The notes under the pieces: generated by a model
The model's input: the letters and a program-made list of their open reading frames with translations, nothing else
Database searches by the model: none
Told to the model about the DNA's origin: nothing
Origin: Deltaproteobacteria bacterium
Lineage (GTDB): Bacteria; Desulfobacterota; Desulfobacteria; Desulfobacterales; SpSt-501
Length of the DNA: 64,000 bases
Assembly: GCA_016219005.1 (NCBI GenBank)
Contig: JACRCN010000085.1
Span: 1-64,000, forward strand
Direction of reading: 5' to 3'
Program-made: the position numbers and the translations under genes
Shown: positions 24,965-33,139 of the stretch, one piece after another
How the letters are laid out: the number at the start of each line of letters is the position of its first letter
Numbering within the stretch: the stretch's first letter is position 1

Positions 24965-26719
24965 TTATTCTCCTAAGATAATCGCATGCTTTTTCAGTTT
25001 ACGAAAAGCCGTGGCTTGGCTTATTTTCATGGCCTGCGCCAGTTCCAAAGTCGTGCCACAGTTTTTTGCGGCCTTCATGAGCAATCGCTTTTCCAGCGCG
25101 TTGAGCCTGTCTTCAAGGCTAAACGGCATATTTATGGACGGACTTTCCTCGGTACCCGGTTGTTCAGCCTGAGCATTCCGCAGTTTCGCGATAATGAACT
25201 GATCAATAGCACGGTTGTCACACATAACTACCGCTTCCCTGAGAATGTTTACCAATTCTCTGACATTTCCGGGAAAAGGATAATTCTGCAAGGCAGTCAT
25301 TCCTTCCGCCCGGATGACATTTTTCTTTTTATATTTGCGGTTAAAGCTCGCCAAGTAGTTATGGGTTAGTGCAAATATATCCTCCTGCCTTTCCCTAAGA
25401 GGCGAAATTTTAATAGTAAAAGTATTCAACCGGTGAAAAAGATCCTGCCGAAATTGCTTATTCTTAACTAATATACCAAGATCTTGATTAGTCGCTGCCA
25501 CCAATAGACAGTCAATTTTCCTCGATTTGGTTCCTCCAAGGCGCATAATTTCATAGTCATCCAAGTATTTAAGCAGCTTAGCCTGGATCGCAAGAGGTAT
25601 GTCGCCGATTTCATCCAGGAAAAGCGTTCCCTCATTGGCCAACTCGAACAAGCCGACCTTGCCGTGTTCCTTGGCGCCAGTGAAAGCCCCCTTCTCATAA
25701 CCGAAGAGTTCGGCTTCCAAAAGACTTTCCGGCAAGGCCGCGCAGTTAATGGTTATAAAGGGACTCTTAGCTCGTGGACTGTTCTGATGGATAAATTGGC
25801 TCAGCATGCCTTTTCCCGTCCCCGATTCTCCGAGAATGAGGATGTTCGATGCTTCGGCTTTGGAAAGTCTCGTTGCTATGTTATAGACTTGACGCATGGC
25901 CTCGCTTTCGGCCACGATATTTTGATCCTGAAGCCTCTGCAAGCTAAGCTCAGCGAGTTCACTTTTCATCTTTTCCGCTTCCATCTGGACTTCTTCAAGC
26001 TTTTTTTGCAACCAATTCAACTGCGTCATGTCCCGCTCATTGACGACTACCAACAGCAGGTTGCCATCTTCGTCGAATGCCGGTGTGCCCGTCACCAACA
26101 GGTAGCGACCAGTGCGTTTAATGTACTGCATTATGCTAAGGGATTGCCTGGTTCGGATGACCTCTGGTGTAATATTTTGGTCGACGAGATCATTTTTAAG
26201 CATAATCGAAACGTTTTGCCCGAGAACCTCTTCAGATTTGATCCCATTGAGTCTCTCCGAGGCACGATTCAAGGCGATGATTCGACCGGTAGCATCAGTG
26301 ACCCATATGCCGTCGGAAGATGCTTCGAATATGGTACTCAGATGTTTGGCGATTAATTTATAGGAGCTTATCTTCGCGGCGGTTTTTTTAAGCTCTTTCA
26401 TCGGTTGAAAGTTCACGACGGTGCCCTTAGGCCTTCCGTGTCGAGCAGTTATTGGAGTGATATTGACGATGAGGTGACCGTTCTCGCTGGATTCGGAATA
26501 CCCCAGTTCCGCCTGGCTTGTGTCAATGCAGCGCATCACCCGGTCTCCAGCCGAGCGCAGTATGCTGCGAATATGCGTTCCGATAATTGATGCGCTATTC
26601 AATCCCACGAGTTGTGCTGCCCTGCTGTTGATTAAGACTACGATCCCATCGCTATCCGTTACGATTGCACCATTGCTGGTGAAATGTACGACGTCTTGTG
26701 CCGTGATCTCGCTTTCCAT
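24965..26719 (-). CDS. PAS-PAS sigma-54 activator (enhancer-binding protein)
   Basis: A 584-residue cytosolic activator. Two PAS domains (about 10-110 and 125-240) are joined by a short coiled coil to a AAA+ domain (about 280-510) with Walker A GESGTGKG, canonical GAFTGA loop and LFLDEIGD. A TyrR/Fis-like HTH closes the protein (LELAQAMKISQATAFRKLKK). AGGAGG precedes the start. It is divergent from the operon at 27193, whose promoter is of the -24/-12 type, so it almost certainly activates that operon. The PAS domains probably sense the substrate or redox state. There is no receiver domain, so no partner kinase is required. Confidence 0.92.
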   Translation of the reverse strand: MESEITAQDVVHFTSNGAIVTDSDGIVVLINSRAAQLVGLNSASIIGTHIRSILRSAGDRVMRCIDTSQAELGYSESSENGHLIVNITPITARHGRPKGTVVNFQPMKELKKTAAKISSYKLIAKHLSTIFEASSDGIWVTDATGRIIALNRASERLNGIKSEEVLGQNVSIMLKNDLVDQNITPEVIRTRQSLSIMQYIKRTGRYLLVTGTPAFDEDGNLLLVVVNERDMTQLNWLQKKLEEVQMEAEKMKSELAELSLQRLQDQNIVAESEAMRQVYNIATRLSKAEASNILILGESGTGKGMLSQFIHQNSPRAKSPFITINCAALPESLLEAELFGYEKGAFTGAKEHGKVGLFELANEGTLFLDEIGDIPLAIQAKLLKYLDDYEIMRLGGTKSRKIDCLLVAATNQDLGILVKNKQFRQDLFHRLNTFTIKISPLRERQEDIFALTHNYLASFNRKYKKKNVIRAEGMTALQNYPFPGNVRELVNILREAVVMCDNRAIDQFIIAKLRNAQAEQPGTEESPSINMPFSLEDRLNALEKRLLMKAAKNCGTTLELAQAMKISQATAFRKLKKHAIILGE

Positions 26720-26921
26720 TGTTCCTCCTATTCACGTTTGGCTTTGATGTCCGCAAACGGATGCTATGCTGTCGACCTCGCTTTTGGAGGGTCCCGACCC
26801 ATATCAATTTTGATCTTATTTTAGCACCACAATTCATTTTTGAAAAACCAATATAATAAAGCAAAATTTGTATATTAAGTTGATATAACACAAAAAAAGA
26901 TTATTACCATAAAATTATAGA

Positions 26922-26941
26922 AAAACCAGAGTCGAGGTTTT
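26922..26941. promoter_or_regulatory. Candidate enhancer site for the PAS sigma-54 activator
   Basis: AAAACC-N8-GGTTTT is a dyad about 130-150 bp upstream of the predicted start, the usual distance for binding by sigma-54 activators. It is a single copy, so the assignment is tentative. Confidence 0.35.
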
Positions 26942-27043
26942 ATTCAAGAATGAATATTAGATCCAGGGCACAAAAATTTTTCATATTTGAATAATACAAA
27001 GATAACAGTCACATATCTCACTTGCGCCATCTTAACCGGAATA

Positions 27044-27059
27044 GGGCATGCTTATTGCT
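27044..27059 (+). promoter_or_regulatory. Sigma-54 promoter of the TRAP operon
   Basis: GGGCAT-N5-TTGCT keeps the invariant GG and GC with 10 nt between them and a perfect TTGCW box. Transcription should start near 27070, giving a 5' leader of about 123 nt before the gene at 27193. The divergent sigma-54 activator supports the call. Confidence 0.7.
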
Positions 27060-27192
27060 CAAGGTATTAAACTATTAGAGGCCGCGCTATCACTGAAAAA
27101 CTCAGCATCTATTGGCCCGTTAGAGAGGTGTTGGAGGAAATTGAAGCAGACGGAAGGAAGACGAAAACATTGATTAACCGAAAGGAAAAGAA

Positions 27193-28137
27193 ATGACAGC
27201 TATTAAGGAAATACGCAAATTCATGGATGAAATGGGTGTTCCGGGGCGGGATTTGTACGATCTACCAGATTCAACCAAACGGTTTGCCGACGGTGGTCAT
27301 TGCCGCACAGAGATCGCTGGTGTGGAGCGTCTCACGACACTCAAGGCAATGGTCGATGAAATGAAAAAACATAATTTCTTCGTCCACCGAGCGATTTGCA
27401 CCGTCGGGGGTGCGACATATCTGCCTTTTAACGAATTGGTTGATATGGCCCATTTGTCTCGCGAAGAGGGTATCGAAGCGGTAATGACCATAGGCCATCG
27501 CATGGGTTGGGACCCCGGCGCGAAAGCCGCAGCTACATCGGAGGGTCAGCAGAATGGATGGCGCCTGCGGGGGTCCGACAACGTGTCCTACCACATTGCC
27601 GACATCATGCGATGCGTGGAGGCGGGTTTCCGGGGCTTTCTGGTCTACGACGAAGGCATACTCTCGATTCTCAACGAAATGCGCACTAAAGGAGTGCTAC
27701 CCTCCACTGTATTCTTTAAGTTCTCCGTTTTCGGCGGTTACGCAAGCGCTGCCGGCGCTAAGGTGATTGCCGGCATGGGGATCAACAGCTTCAACCCCGC
27801 TCCGGATTTAACCCTCCCGATTTTAGCCGGCATTCGTAAGGTGCTCAATATACCGATGGATGTCTACCTGATTGTTCCGGATTCCTTCGGCGGCATGTTC
27901 AGGGCTTACGAGGCAGCGGAAATTGCCCGCGTCGCCGCGCCGGTATACTTCAAATACGAGCCTGGCGAATCCGAGGGAGCCATGTACAAGCCGTGGATCA
28001 CCGAAGCGTTTCATGAAAATCACATCCGGCAGAAGGTCAAGATGGCTGCCATCGTTCATGAACTCATCAACAAAATGAATCCGGAAATCAAATATTCAGG
28101 GGCGCGCCCTGCAGATCTTACCTTAGCTAAAGGGTAA
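27193..28137 (+). CDS. TIM-barrel-like protein of unknown function (possibly U32-peptidase-like)
   Basis: A 314-residue soluble protein I cannot name with certainty. Alternating beta/alpha segments (VHRAICTVGG, EGIEAVMTIGHRMGW, GFRGFLVYDEGIL, VIAGMGINSFNPAPDLTLP, MDVYLIVPDSFGG) suggest a TIM barrel, and the layout recalls proteins annotated as U32-like. Acidic and His residues at strand ends (GHRMGWDPG, YDEG, EPGESEG) could bind a metal. It is the first gene after the sigma-54 promoter and so is probably central to the operon's catabolic step. AAAGGAA precedes the start. Confidence 0.7.
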   Translation: MTAIKEIRKFMDEMGVPGRDLYDLPDSTKRFADGGHCRTEIAGVERLTTLKAMVDEMKKHNFFVHRAICTVGGATYLPFNELVDMAHLSREEGIEAVMTIGHRMGWDPGAKAAATSEGQQNGWRLRGSDNVSYHIADIMRCVEAGFRGFLVYDEGILSILNEMRTKGVLPSTVFFKFSVFGGYASAAGAKVIAGMGINSFNPAPDLTLPILAGIRKVLNIPMDVYLIVPDSFGGMFRAYEAAEIARVAAPVYFKYEPGESEGAMYKPWITEAFHENHIRQKVKMAAIVHELINKMNPEIKYSGARPADLTLAKG

Positions 28138-28236
28138 GCCGGACAAGAATACCGATAAATACGCGTTTTGAGATCGGTCTATACCGGCGGACCGATTGAT
28201 ATTATAGGGACTTCCAGAAAAACGAAAGATGGGAGA

Positions 28237-29259
28237 ATGAGTCGCGAACCGAAATTCCATGTTGTTTTAACGGACTATGAATGGCCCGATTTGGGCATCG
28301 AACATGGCATCTTTTCTCCATTCGGCATCAACTTCACAGCTGCACGGTGTAAAAATGAAGATGACGTCCTTACAGTGGCTGAGAATGCGGATGCTATTAT
28401 CACTGAATACGCACCATTGTCCGAGAAGGTTATTCACTCTCTGCGACGATGCAAGATCATCTCCATGAACGCCGCCGGTTTCGATAACGTCAATATAGAG
28501 GCTGCTACCGACGAGGGCATACTTCTGGTGAATTGCCCGGACTACTGCTTTGAAGAAGTCGCCGATCACACCATGGCGATGATCCTCTCGTGCGCCAGAG
28601 GCATTTTCCAGTACGATCGCAGGATTAGGAGCGAGATTTGGGATTTTAAGTCGACTGGCCCGCGCCAACGCATTAGGAATTCTGTTTTAGGCCTGATGGG
28701 TTTTGGCCGCATCGCTCAGGCGGTGGCCGCAAGGGCCAAGAGCTTCGGGATGAGGGTTGTTGCCTCGGATCCGTTCATCTCCGATGAGTTTTTCAAAGCC
28801 AGCGGGGTTCAGCCCGCCACCAGGATAGAGACTATCGCTGCGGCGGATTACCTTTCAATCCATGTGCCTCTGACGAAGGATACGCAGAAATCGTTTGGCG
28901 CGGAAGAACTATCATGCATGAAAAGATCAGCCTTTTTGATTAACATGAGTCGCGGAGCCGTGATCGATGAGAGGGCGCTTCATGAAGCATTGAAAAGTGG
29001 CATTATTCGGGGAGCTGCCCTCGATGTTTTGGAGAAAGAACCCCCAGATTTTAAGAATCCGTTGCTGTCCTTGGATAATGTGTTGGTCACCCCCCATGCT
29101 GCTTTCTACTCAGAGGATGCGATGACAGAAGTGCGATCAAGGGCTGCCAAAGAGGTTATCAAGGTATTCAAGGGCGAACTGCCCGATCATATCGTCAACA
29201 CAAGAGTCATAGAAACCGGCAAGCTGAGGATGATCGCTGCCTTAGCTCAACACTCATAG
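28237..29259 (+). CDS. NAD-dependent D-2-hydroxyacid dehydrogenase family protein
   Basis: A 340-residue D-isomer-specific 2-hydroxyacid dehydrogenase of the CtBP/phosphoglycerate dehydrogenase group. The dinucleotide fold has VLGLMGFGRIAQAVAARAKS; the catalytic Arg is in NMSRGAVIDE and the Glu-His pair lies in the segment ending LVTPHAAFYSEDA. It converts a 2-ketoacid and a D-2-hydroxyacid. The start is uncertain: GGGAGA directly abuts the ATG at 28237, and a longer TTG-start frame begins at 28168. Just upstream, ATCGGTC and GACCGAT form an inverted repeat (28172-28195). Confidence 0.87.
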   Translation: MSREPKFHVVLTDYEWPDLGIEHGIFSPFGINFTAARCKNEDDVLTVAENADAIITEYAPLSEKVIHSLRRCKIISMNAAGFDNVNIEAATDEGILLVNCPDYCFEEVADHTMAMILSCARGIFQYDRRIRSEIWDFKSTGPRQRIRNSVLGLMGFGRIAQAVAARAKSFGMRVVASDPFISDEFFKASGVQPATRIETIAAADYLSIHVPLTKDTQKSFGAEELSCMKRSAFLINMSRGAVIDERALHEALKSGIIRGAALDVLEKEPPDFKNPLLSLDNVLVTPHAAFYSEDAMTEVRSRAAKEVIKVFKGELPDHIVNTRVIETGKLRMIAALAQHS

Positions 29260-29356
29260 CTCGAGAGTGCGGCATGCGTTTGGTACCTCTGCCGGGAGTC
29301 GTGTTAGAAATGGTTGCATAGCCGCTTTTAGCAAGTTTATTTCCCTGAGGTGAATA

Positions 29357-30202
29357 ATGAAAAAGAAAATGTCGCGGTTCGATCTCGAAAAGATGAAACA
29401 ATCCAGTCAGATAGTCACATGGGTTACGGCTTATGATTATCCAACAGCCTCGTTTGCCGAGCAGGCCGGCATGGACATGATTCTGGTTGGGGATTCCCTC
29501 GGTATGTGTGTTTATGGATACGAGGGGACCGTCCCGGTTACCATGGATCAGTGTGTCGAGCATTGTAAGGCCGTTAGAAAAGGTGCTTCCAATACTTTCG
29601 TGGTCGGGGACCTACCGTTTTTATCCTACCAGGTCAGCATCGAAGAAGCCGTCAGGAATGCCGGCCGCTTCTACAAGGAGTCAAATGTAGACGCAGTCAA
29701 ATTGGAAGGCGGCATTCGGGTATGCCCGCAAATCAAGGCTATTTCCGATGCCGGCATGCTGGTTATCGGCCACATCGGCCTCACTCCGCAAAGCTCAGGC
29801 CAATTGGGTGGATTCAAAGCTCAGGGACGCACGGCTGAAACGGCCAAGGAAGTGATAGCAGATGCGCGGGCAGTGCAGGAAGCGGGCGCCTTTGCGCTGC
29901 TTGTCGAGGCAGTTCCCCCCGAAGTTACAAAGATCATACGTGATGAACTCAAGATCCCGGTATACAGCATCGGGGCCGGGGTTCATGCCGACGGCCAACT
30001 CACTATTTGCAGTGACCTGCTGGGCATGTTTCAGGCTTTCACGCCAAAATTCGTCAAGAAGTACGAAAACCTCGCGGAGAGAGCGACTCAGGCTTTTTCG
30101 AAATATGTCGAGGAAGTCAGAAACCGCGAGTTCCCCGAGGAACAGCATACGTACAAAATGGTAGATGGCGAGTTCGAAAAGTTGTTGAAACTTTTAAATT
30201 AG
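29357..30202 (+). CDS. panB: Ketopantoate hydroxymethyltransferase family protein (PanB-like)
   Basis: A 281-residue protein matching PanB (3-methyl-2-oxobutanoate hydroxymethyltransferase). It carries MILVGDSLGMCVYGYEGTVP, GDLPFLSYQ, VKLEGG, GHIGLTPQ and the catalytic Glu in LLVEAVPPE. PanB adds a hydroxymethyl group from 5,10-methylene-THF to 2-ketoisovalerate for pantothenate synthesis. It is not with panC or panD here but inside a sigma-54 catabolic operon with a TRAP importer. A related aldol or retro-aldol step on another ketoacid is therefore likely, and the gene symbol marks family only. Confidence 0.85.
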   Translation: MKKKMSRFDLEKMKQSSQIVTWVTAYDYPTASFAEQAGMDMILVGDSLGMCVYGYEGTVPVTMDQCVEHCKAVRKGASNTFVVGDLPFLSYQVSIEEAVRNAGRFYKESNVDAVKLEGGIRVCPQIKAISDAGMLVIGHIGLTPQSSGQLGGFKAQGRTAETAKEVIADARAVQEAGAFALLVEAVPPEVTKIIRDELKIPVYSIGAGVHADGQLTICSDLLGMFQAFTPKFVKKYENLAERATQAFSKYVEEVRNREFPEEQHTYKMVDGEFEKLLKLLN

Positions 30203-30281
30203 GTTACGCACGGTTTATGCCTCGCTTGGACCAGTTTGGGTTTATTCCATGGACCGAGTATGCAAAACGCTCATCATTATT

Positions 30282-30300
30282 AACATTGATCAGTAATGTT
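30282..30300. promoter_or_regulatory. Inverted repeat upstream of the DapA-like gene
   Basis: AACATT-N7-AATGTT lies in the 207-bp gap between the PanB-like gene and the DapA-like gene. It has the size of a GntR- or LysR-type operator, but no regulator of those classes is adjacent. Confidence 0.3.
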
Positions 30301-30409
30301 GTAGCGAGAAAAAGTGTACCTATCCAAAAGATGTTTAGACGTTTAGCTTTTCCATAAATAAAACGAGTAAATGGTATCGTGCAGCAGAAATCATCAGGAG
30401 GCAGAAGAT

Positions 30410-31303
30410 ATGAAAAAGATGAAAGACATCGTGGCACTTATTCCAACCCCTCTCACCGATGAGGGAAAGTTGGATGAAACGGGACTGAGAAAGGTCATTG
30501 ATTTCGAGTTGGAAAATGGTTGCAACGGAGTGGGTGTTTTGGCTGCAATAGGTGAGGCCTATTTGTTTGATCGGGCAGGATGGTCGACTGTTATCAAAGT
30601 AGCAACGAAACACATTAATGGGCATGCGCCCTTGATGGTAGGCTGCCCGGCGATGGGGACGTACCCGGCCATCGATCTATGCAAAGAAGCCGAAAGGTTG
30701 GGAGCCGACGCCATTTTGGCCTTCAATCCACTGGGGTTTCGATCTTTTTCGACAGCTGAATTGATTGATCATTATAGAGCGATCGCGGATTCAGTAAAGA
30801 TTGCCATTGCCCCCTACTGCCGCCTGGAAGATCCCATCCCGTTGGAAGTCTTGACAAAGCTCGTCGATGAAGGGCGTATTCCTTATGTGAAATACGCCTG
30901 GAAAAATCATGCGGCATTACAGGAGGCGGCCGCAAATTTGGGTGACCGGCTTTTGATTTTCTGCGGCGCCGACACACTTACACTTAAATATTTACTCCTG
31001 GGCTGCAAGGGAGTGCTGACGGCAACGGCTGCGATGCTGCCCAAGGAACATGTGGAGCTCCTTTCGATGGTCCGAAGTGGAGATGTTGAAGGCGCCAGGG
31101 CTTTCTACAACGAAAGCATCCTGCCGTGGAATGATATTGGATTCTATGACATGAACGTATGGCACTCACTTCATAAGGCGGCGCTCTACCATATGGGTTT
31201 GATTAGCTCGCCCAAGGTACTGGTCCCGCAGGCCTCAGCAGCTCCCTGGCAGTTGGAAGAAGTCAGATGGCTTCTAAAGCATCAGGGAAAACTCAAGAAA
31301 TAA
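30410..31303 (+). CDS. DapA/NanA-family aldolase or lyase
   Basis: A 297-residue class I aldolase of the dihydrodipicolinate synthase superfamily. The probable Schiff-base Lys is in YVKYAWKN (about 160). The usual YNxP Tyr motif is replaced by IAPYCRLEDP, and the GTTGE loop reads AAIGEAY, so it is unlikely to be a true DapA; the real DapA is at 38467. AGGAGG lies 8 nt before the start at 30410. It probably cleaves or forms a 2-keto-hydroxyacid in the operon's pathway. Confidence 0.82.
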   Translation: MKKMKDIVALIPTPLTDEGKLDETGLRKVIDFELENGCNGVGVLAAIGEAYLFDRAGWSTVIKVATKHINGHAPLMVGCPAMGTYPAIDLCKEAERLGADAILAFNPLGFRSFSTAELIDHYRAIADSVKIAIAPYCRLEDPIPLEVLTKLVDEGRIPYVKYAWKNHAALQEAAANLGDRLLIFCGADTLTLKYLLLGCKGVLTATAAMLPKEHVELLSMVRSGDVEGARAFYNESILPWNDIGFYDMNVWHSLHKAALYHMGLISSPKVLVPQASAAPWQLEEVRWLLKHQGKLKK

Positions 31304-31432
31304 TATAGGTCCAGCTCATGATTTGGTTCTTATAAAGAAGCATCACTTGGAGGCAGGAAAAAATGGGGTTGTAAGCCGTTGGTCGATGAATTTCCGAGGA
31401 CCGTGAATTCAACACTAACAATGGAGGGTGAC

Positions 31433-32503
31433 ATGAAAAAGCAACAAAAGGTCAATTGCATAACTCTCATTCTACTGGCTTTCGGATTCTTTATTTTCTG
31501 CGCCGGAGATGCAAATGCGGCTGAACCAAAGAAACCCGATTTTGTCATCAAGCTTGGGCATTGCGATACCCACATCGGTATTGTCGAGAGCCCTTATTTT
31601 ACGTACACGGAGGTATTTAAATCGATTGTTGAAGGCCGGACTGACGGGAGGGTCAGCGTACGAATTTTTCCGAATTCCCAACTTGGCGACCTGCGTTCGC
31701 AAATGGAGCAAACCTCACGGGGTGAAATGCAGATGCTTGCCGGCATGACTGTCGATCTGCTGGCATCCTACGATCCCAACGTTCAGGTGCTCGGAATCCC
31801 TTATAGTTTTCAAAATATAGAAATTGGAAGAAAAGTCCTAAACGGTTCATTCGGACAGGAAATTACCCAGTTGGTTAGAGAAAAAAGCAAGCTGAGGGTG
31901 CTTTCCTGGCTTCCAACAGCCTTCCGAAACTTCAGCAACAGCGTGCGAGAAATTAGAACGCCGGACGATATGAAGGGCCTCAAGATGAGAGTCATGCAAT
32001 CTCCTGTGCATCTATCCATGGTAAAAGCGCTTGGGGCGAACCCCACTCCCATTCCCTGGGAAGAGCTCTACTCCGCATTGCAGACGGGAGTCGCTGATGG
32101 ACAGGAAAACCCACCTTACTCCGTCGTAATGGCCAAGCTGTACGAAGTTCAAAAATTCTATACCCTTGACAATCACTTGCTTAACATCGCAGTTGTTGTC
32201 ATGAATGACAATTTCTATAATAAGCTGAAGCCCGAGGATCAGAAAATAATTCAATATGCTGCCCGGCAGGCAGAACTTTCCTTGTTAGGGGTCGTATGCG
32301 CAAAGGAGAATCAGGATTTAAAGAAGATTTCAGATGGGGGTGTTAAGATTTACAATCCTACCCCTGCCGAGTTCGCAATGTTCCAGAAGAGAGCTCAAGG
32401 GCCCGTGATAGAGGCATTGGAAGGAAAAGTGAGCAAGGTGTGGGTCGATAAACTGTTCAATGCCATCAAGCAGGCAGAAAAGGAAACAGGCCTGTTGGAT
32501 TAG
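31433..32503 (+). CDS. dctP: TRAP transporter substrate-binding protein (DctP)
   Basis: A 356-residue periplasmic receptor with a signal peptide (about 8-29, ending DANAAE) and the DctP core: FKSIVEGRTDGRVSVRIFPN, LGDLRSQMEQ, the MTVDLLASYDP segment, and MRVMQSPVHLSMVKALGANP with the conserved Arg that binds a carboxylate. GGAGGG is 4-5 nt before the ATG at 31433. It delivers an organic acid to the DctQM permease encoded next. Confidence 0.92.
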   Translation: MKKQQKVNCITLILLAFGFFIFCAGDANAAEPKKPDFVIKLGHCDTHIGIVESPYFTYTEVFKSIVEGRTDGRVSVRIFPNSQLGDLRSQMEQTSRGEMQMLAGMTVDLLASYDPNVQVLGIPYSFQNIEIGRKVLNGSFGQEITQLVREKSKLRVLSWLPTAFRNFSNSVREIRTPDDMKGLKMRVMQSPVHLSMVKALGANPTPIPWEELYSALQTGVADGQENPPYSVVMAKLYEVQKFYTLDNHLLNIAVVVMNDNFYNKLKPEDQKIIQYAARQAELSLLGVVCAKENQDLKKISDGGVKIYNPTPAEFAMFQKRAQGPVIEALEGKVSKVWVDKLFNAIKQAEKETGLLD

Positions 32504-32626
32504 TTTTTGTTCGTGATATCGGAAGGACAAGTACCGGCGCCGACGGAAATGCGAGGCGCCGGTACTCCTGATTCGATTCACATATATGAGTTAGGCATGC
32601 CACGGTCCAAATTGGGAGGAATCACA

Positions 32627-33106
32627 ATGCGATTCTTGGATGCATTGAGCGACTGGATTGCTAAAATTTCCATAAGACTTGGCTGCTTCTTCCTTTTTGT
32701 AATGGCAATCGTGCTGTTTTTGCAAGTCATTCTCAGATACCTATTTAACTCCGGGATAACTGCTTCAGATGAAATTGCCAAATATTCCACAATTTGGGCC
32801 GTTTGCCTGGCAGGCAACGTTTTAATCAAGGAAAGCGCTCTCATTAAAGTTGATTTTCTGGACCACCTATGGCCTGAGAAGTTTATCAAAATGCGAGATT
32901 TCACCTATCAGGTACTCATCATCGTTTTGCTTTTCTTTTTGGTGATTGAAGGCTGGAAGTTGGCTGTTGAAGGGCTCAATTCAAGGATAACAAGCTTGGA
33001 TCTTGCATGGTTTTGGCCTTATCTGGCAGTTCCCGTTGGGACGTTTTTGATGATCATTCAGTCTGTTTACGTTGTGCTCAAGGCTTTTAGCGTGACCAAG
33101 TCATAG
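32627..33106 (+). CDS. dctQ: TRAP transporter small permease (DctQ)
   Basis: A 159-residue protein with four membrane helices (about 15-38, 45-65, 85-107, 125-150), including the ILRYLFNSGITASDEIAKY segment typical of DctQ. The start is set at 32627, 6 nt after GGGAGGA; the frame is open 120 nt further upstream without a ribosome site. Confidence 0.9.
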   Translation: MRFLDALSDWIAKISIRLGCFFLFVMAIVLFLQVILRYLFNSGITASDEIAKYSTIWAVCLAGNVLIKESALIKVDFLDHLWPEKFIKMRDFTYQVLIIVLLFFLVIEGWKLAVEGLNSRITSLDLAWFWPYLAVPVGTFLMIIQSVYVVLKAFSVTKS

Positions 33107-33139
33107 AGAATTATCAACGATCAAATAGGGAGTAATAGC

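Larger units (their letters stand above)
26720..27192. other. Divergent AT-rich control region
   Basis: This 473-bp gap separates the sigma-54 activator (minus) from its probable target operon (plus). It holds a dyad ATCAA-TT-TTGAT at about 26798-26809, the dyad AAAACC-N8-GGTTTT at 26922-26941, and a sigma-54 promoter at 27044-27059. No gene is seen. Confidence 0.7.

Noticed and set aside
28177-28184. GTCTATAC as a second HutC-type operator
   Set aside because: A degenerate 8-mer expected several times by chance in 64 kb; it lies within an operon unrelated to the GntR gene.
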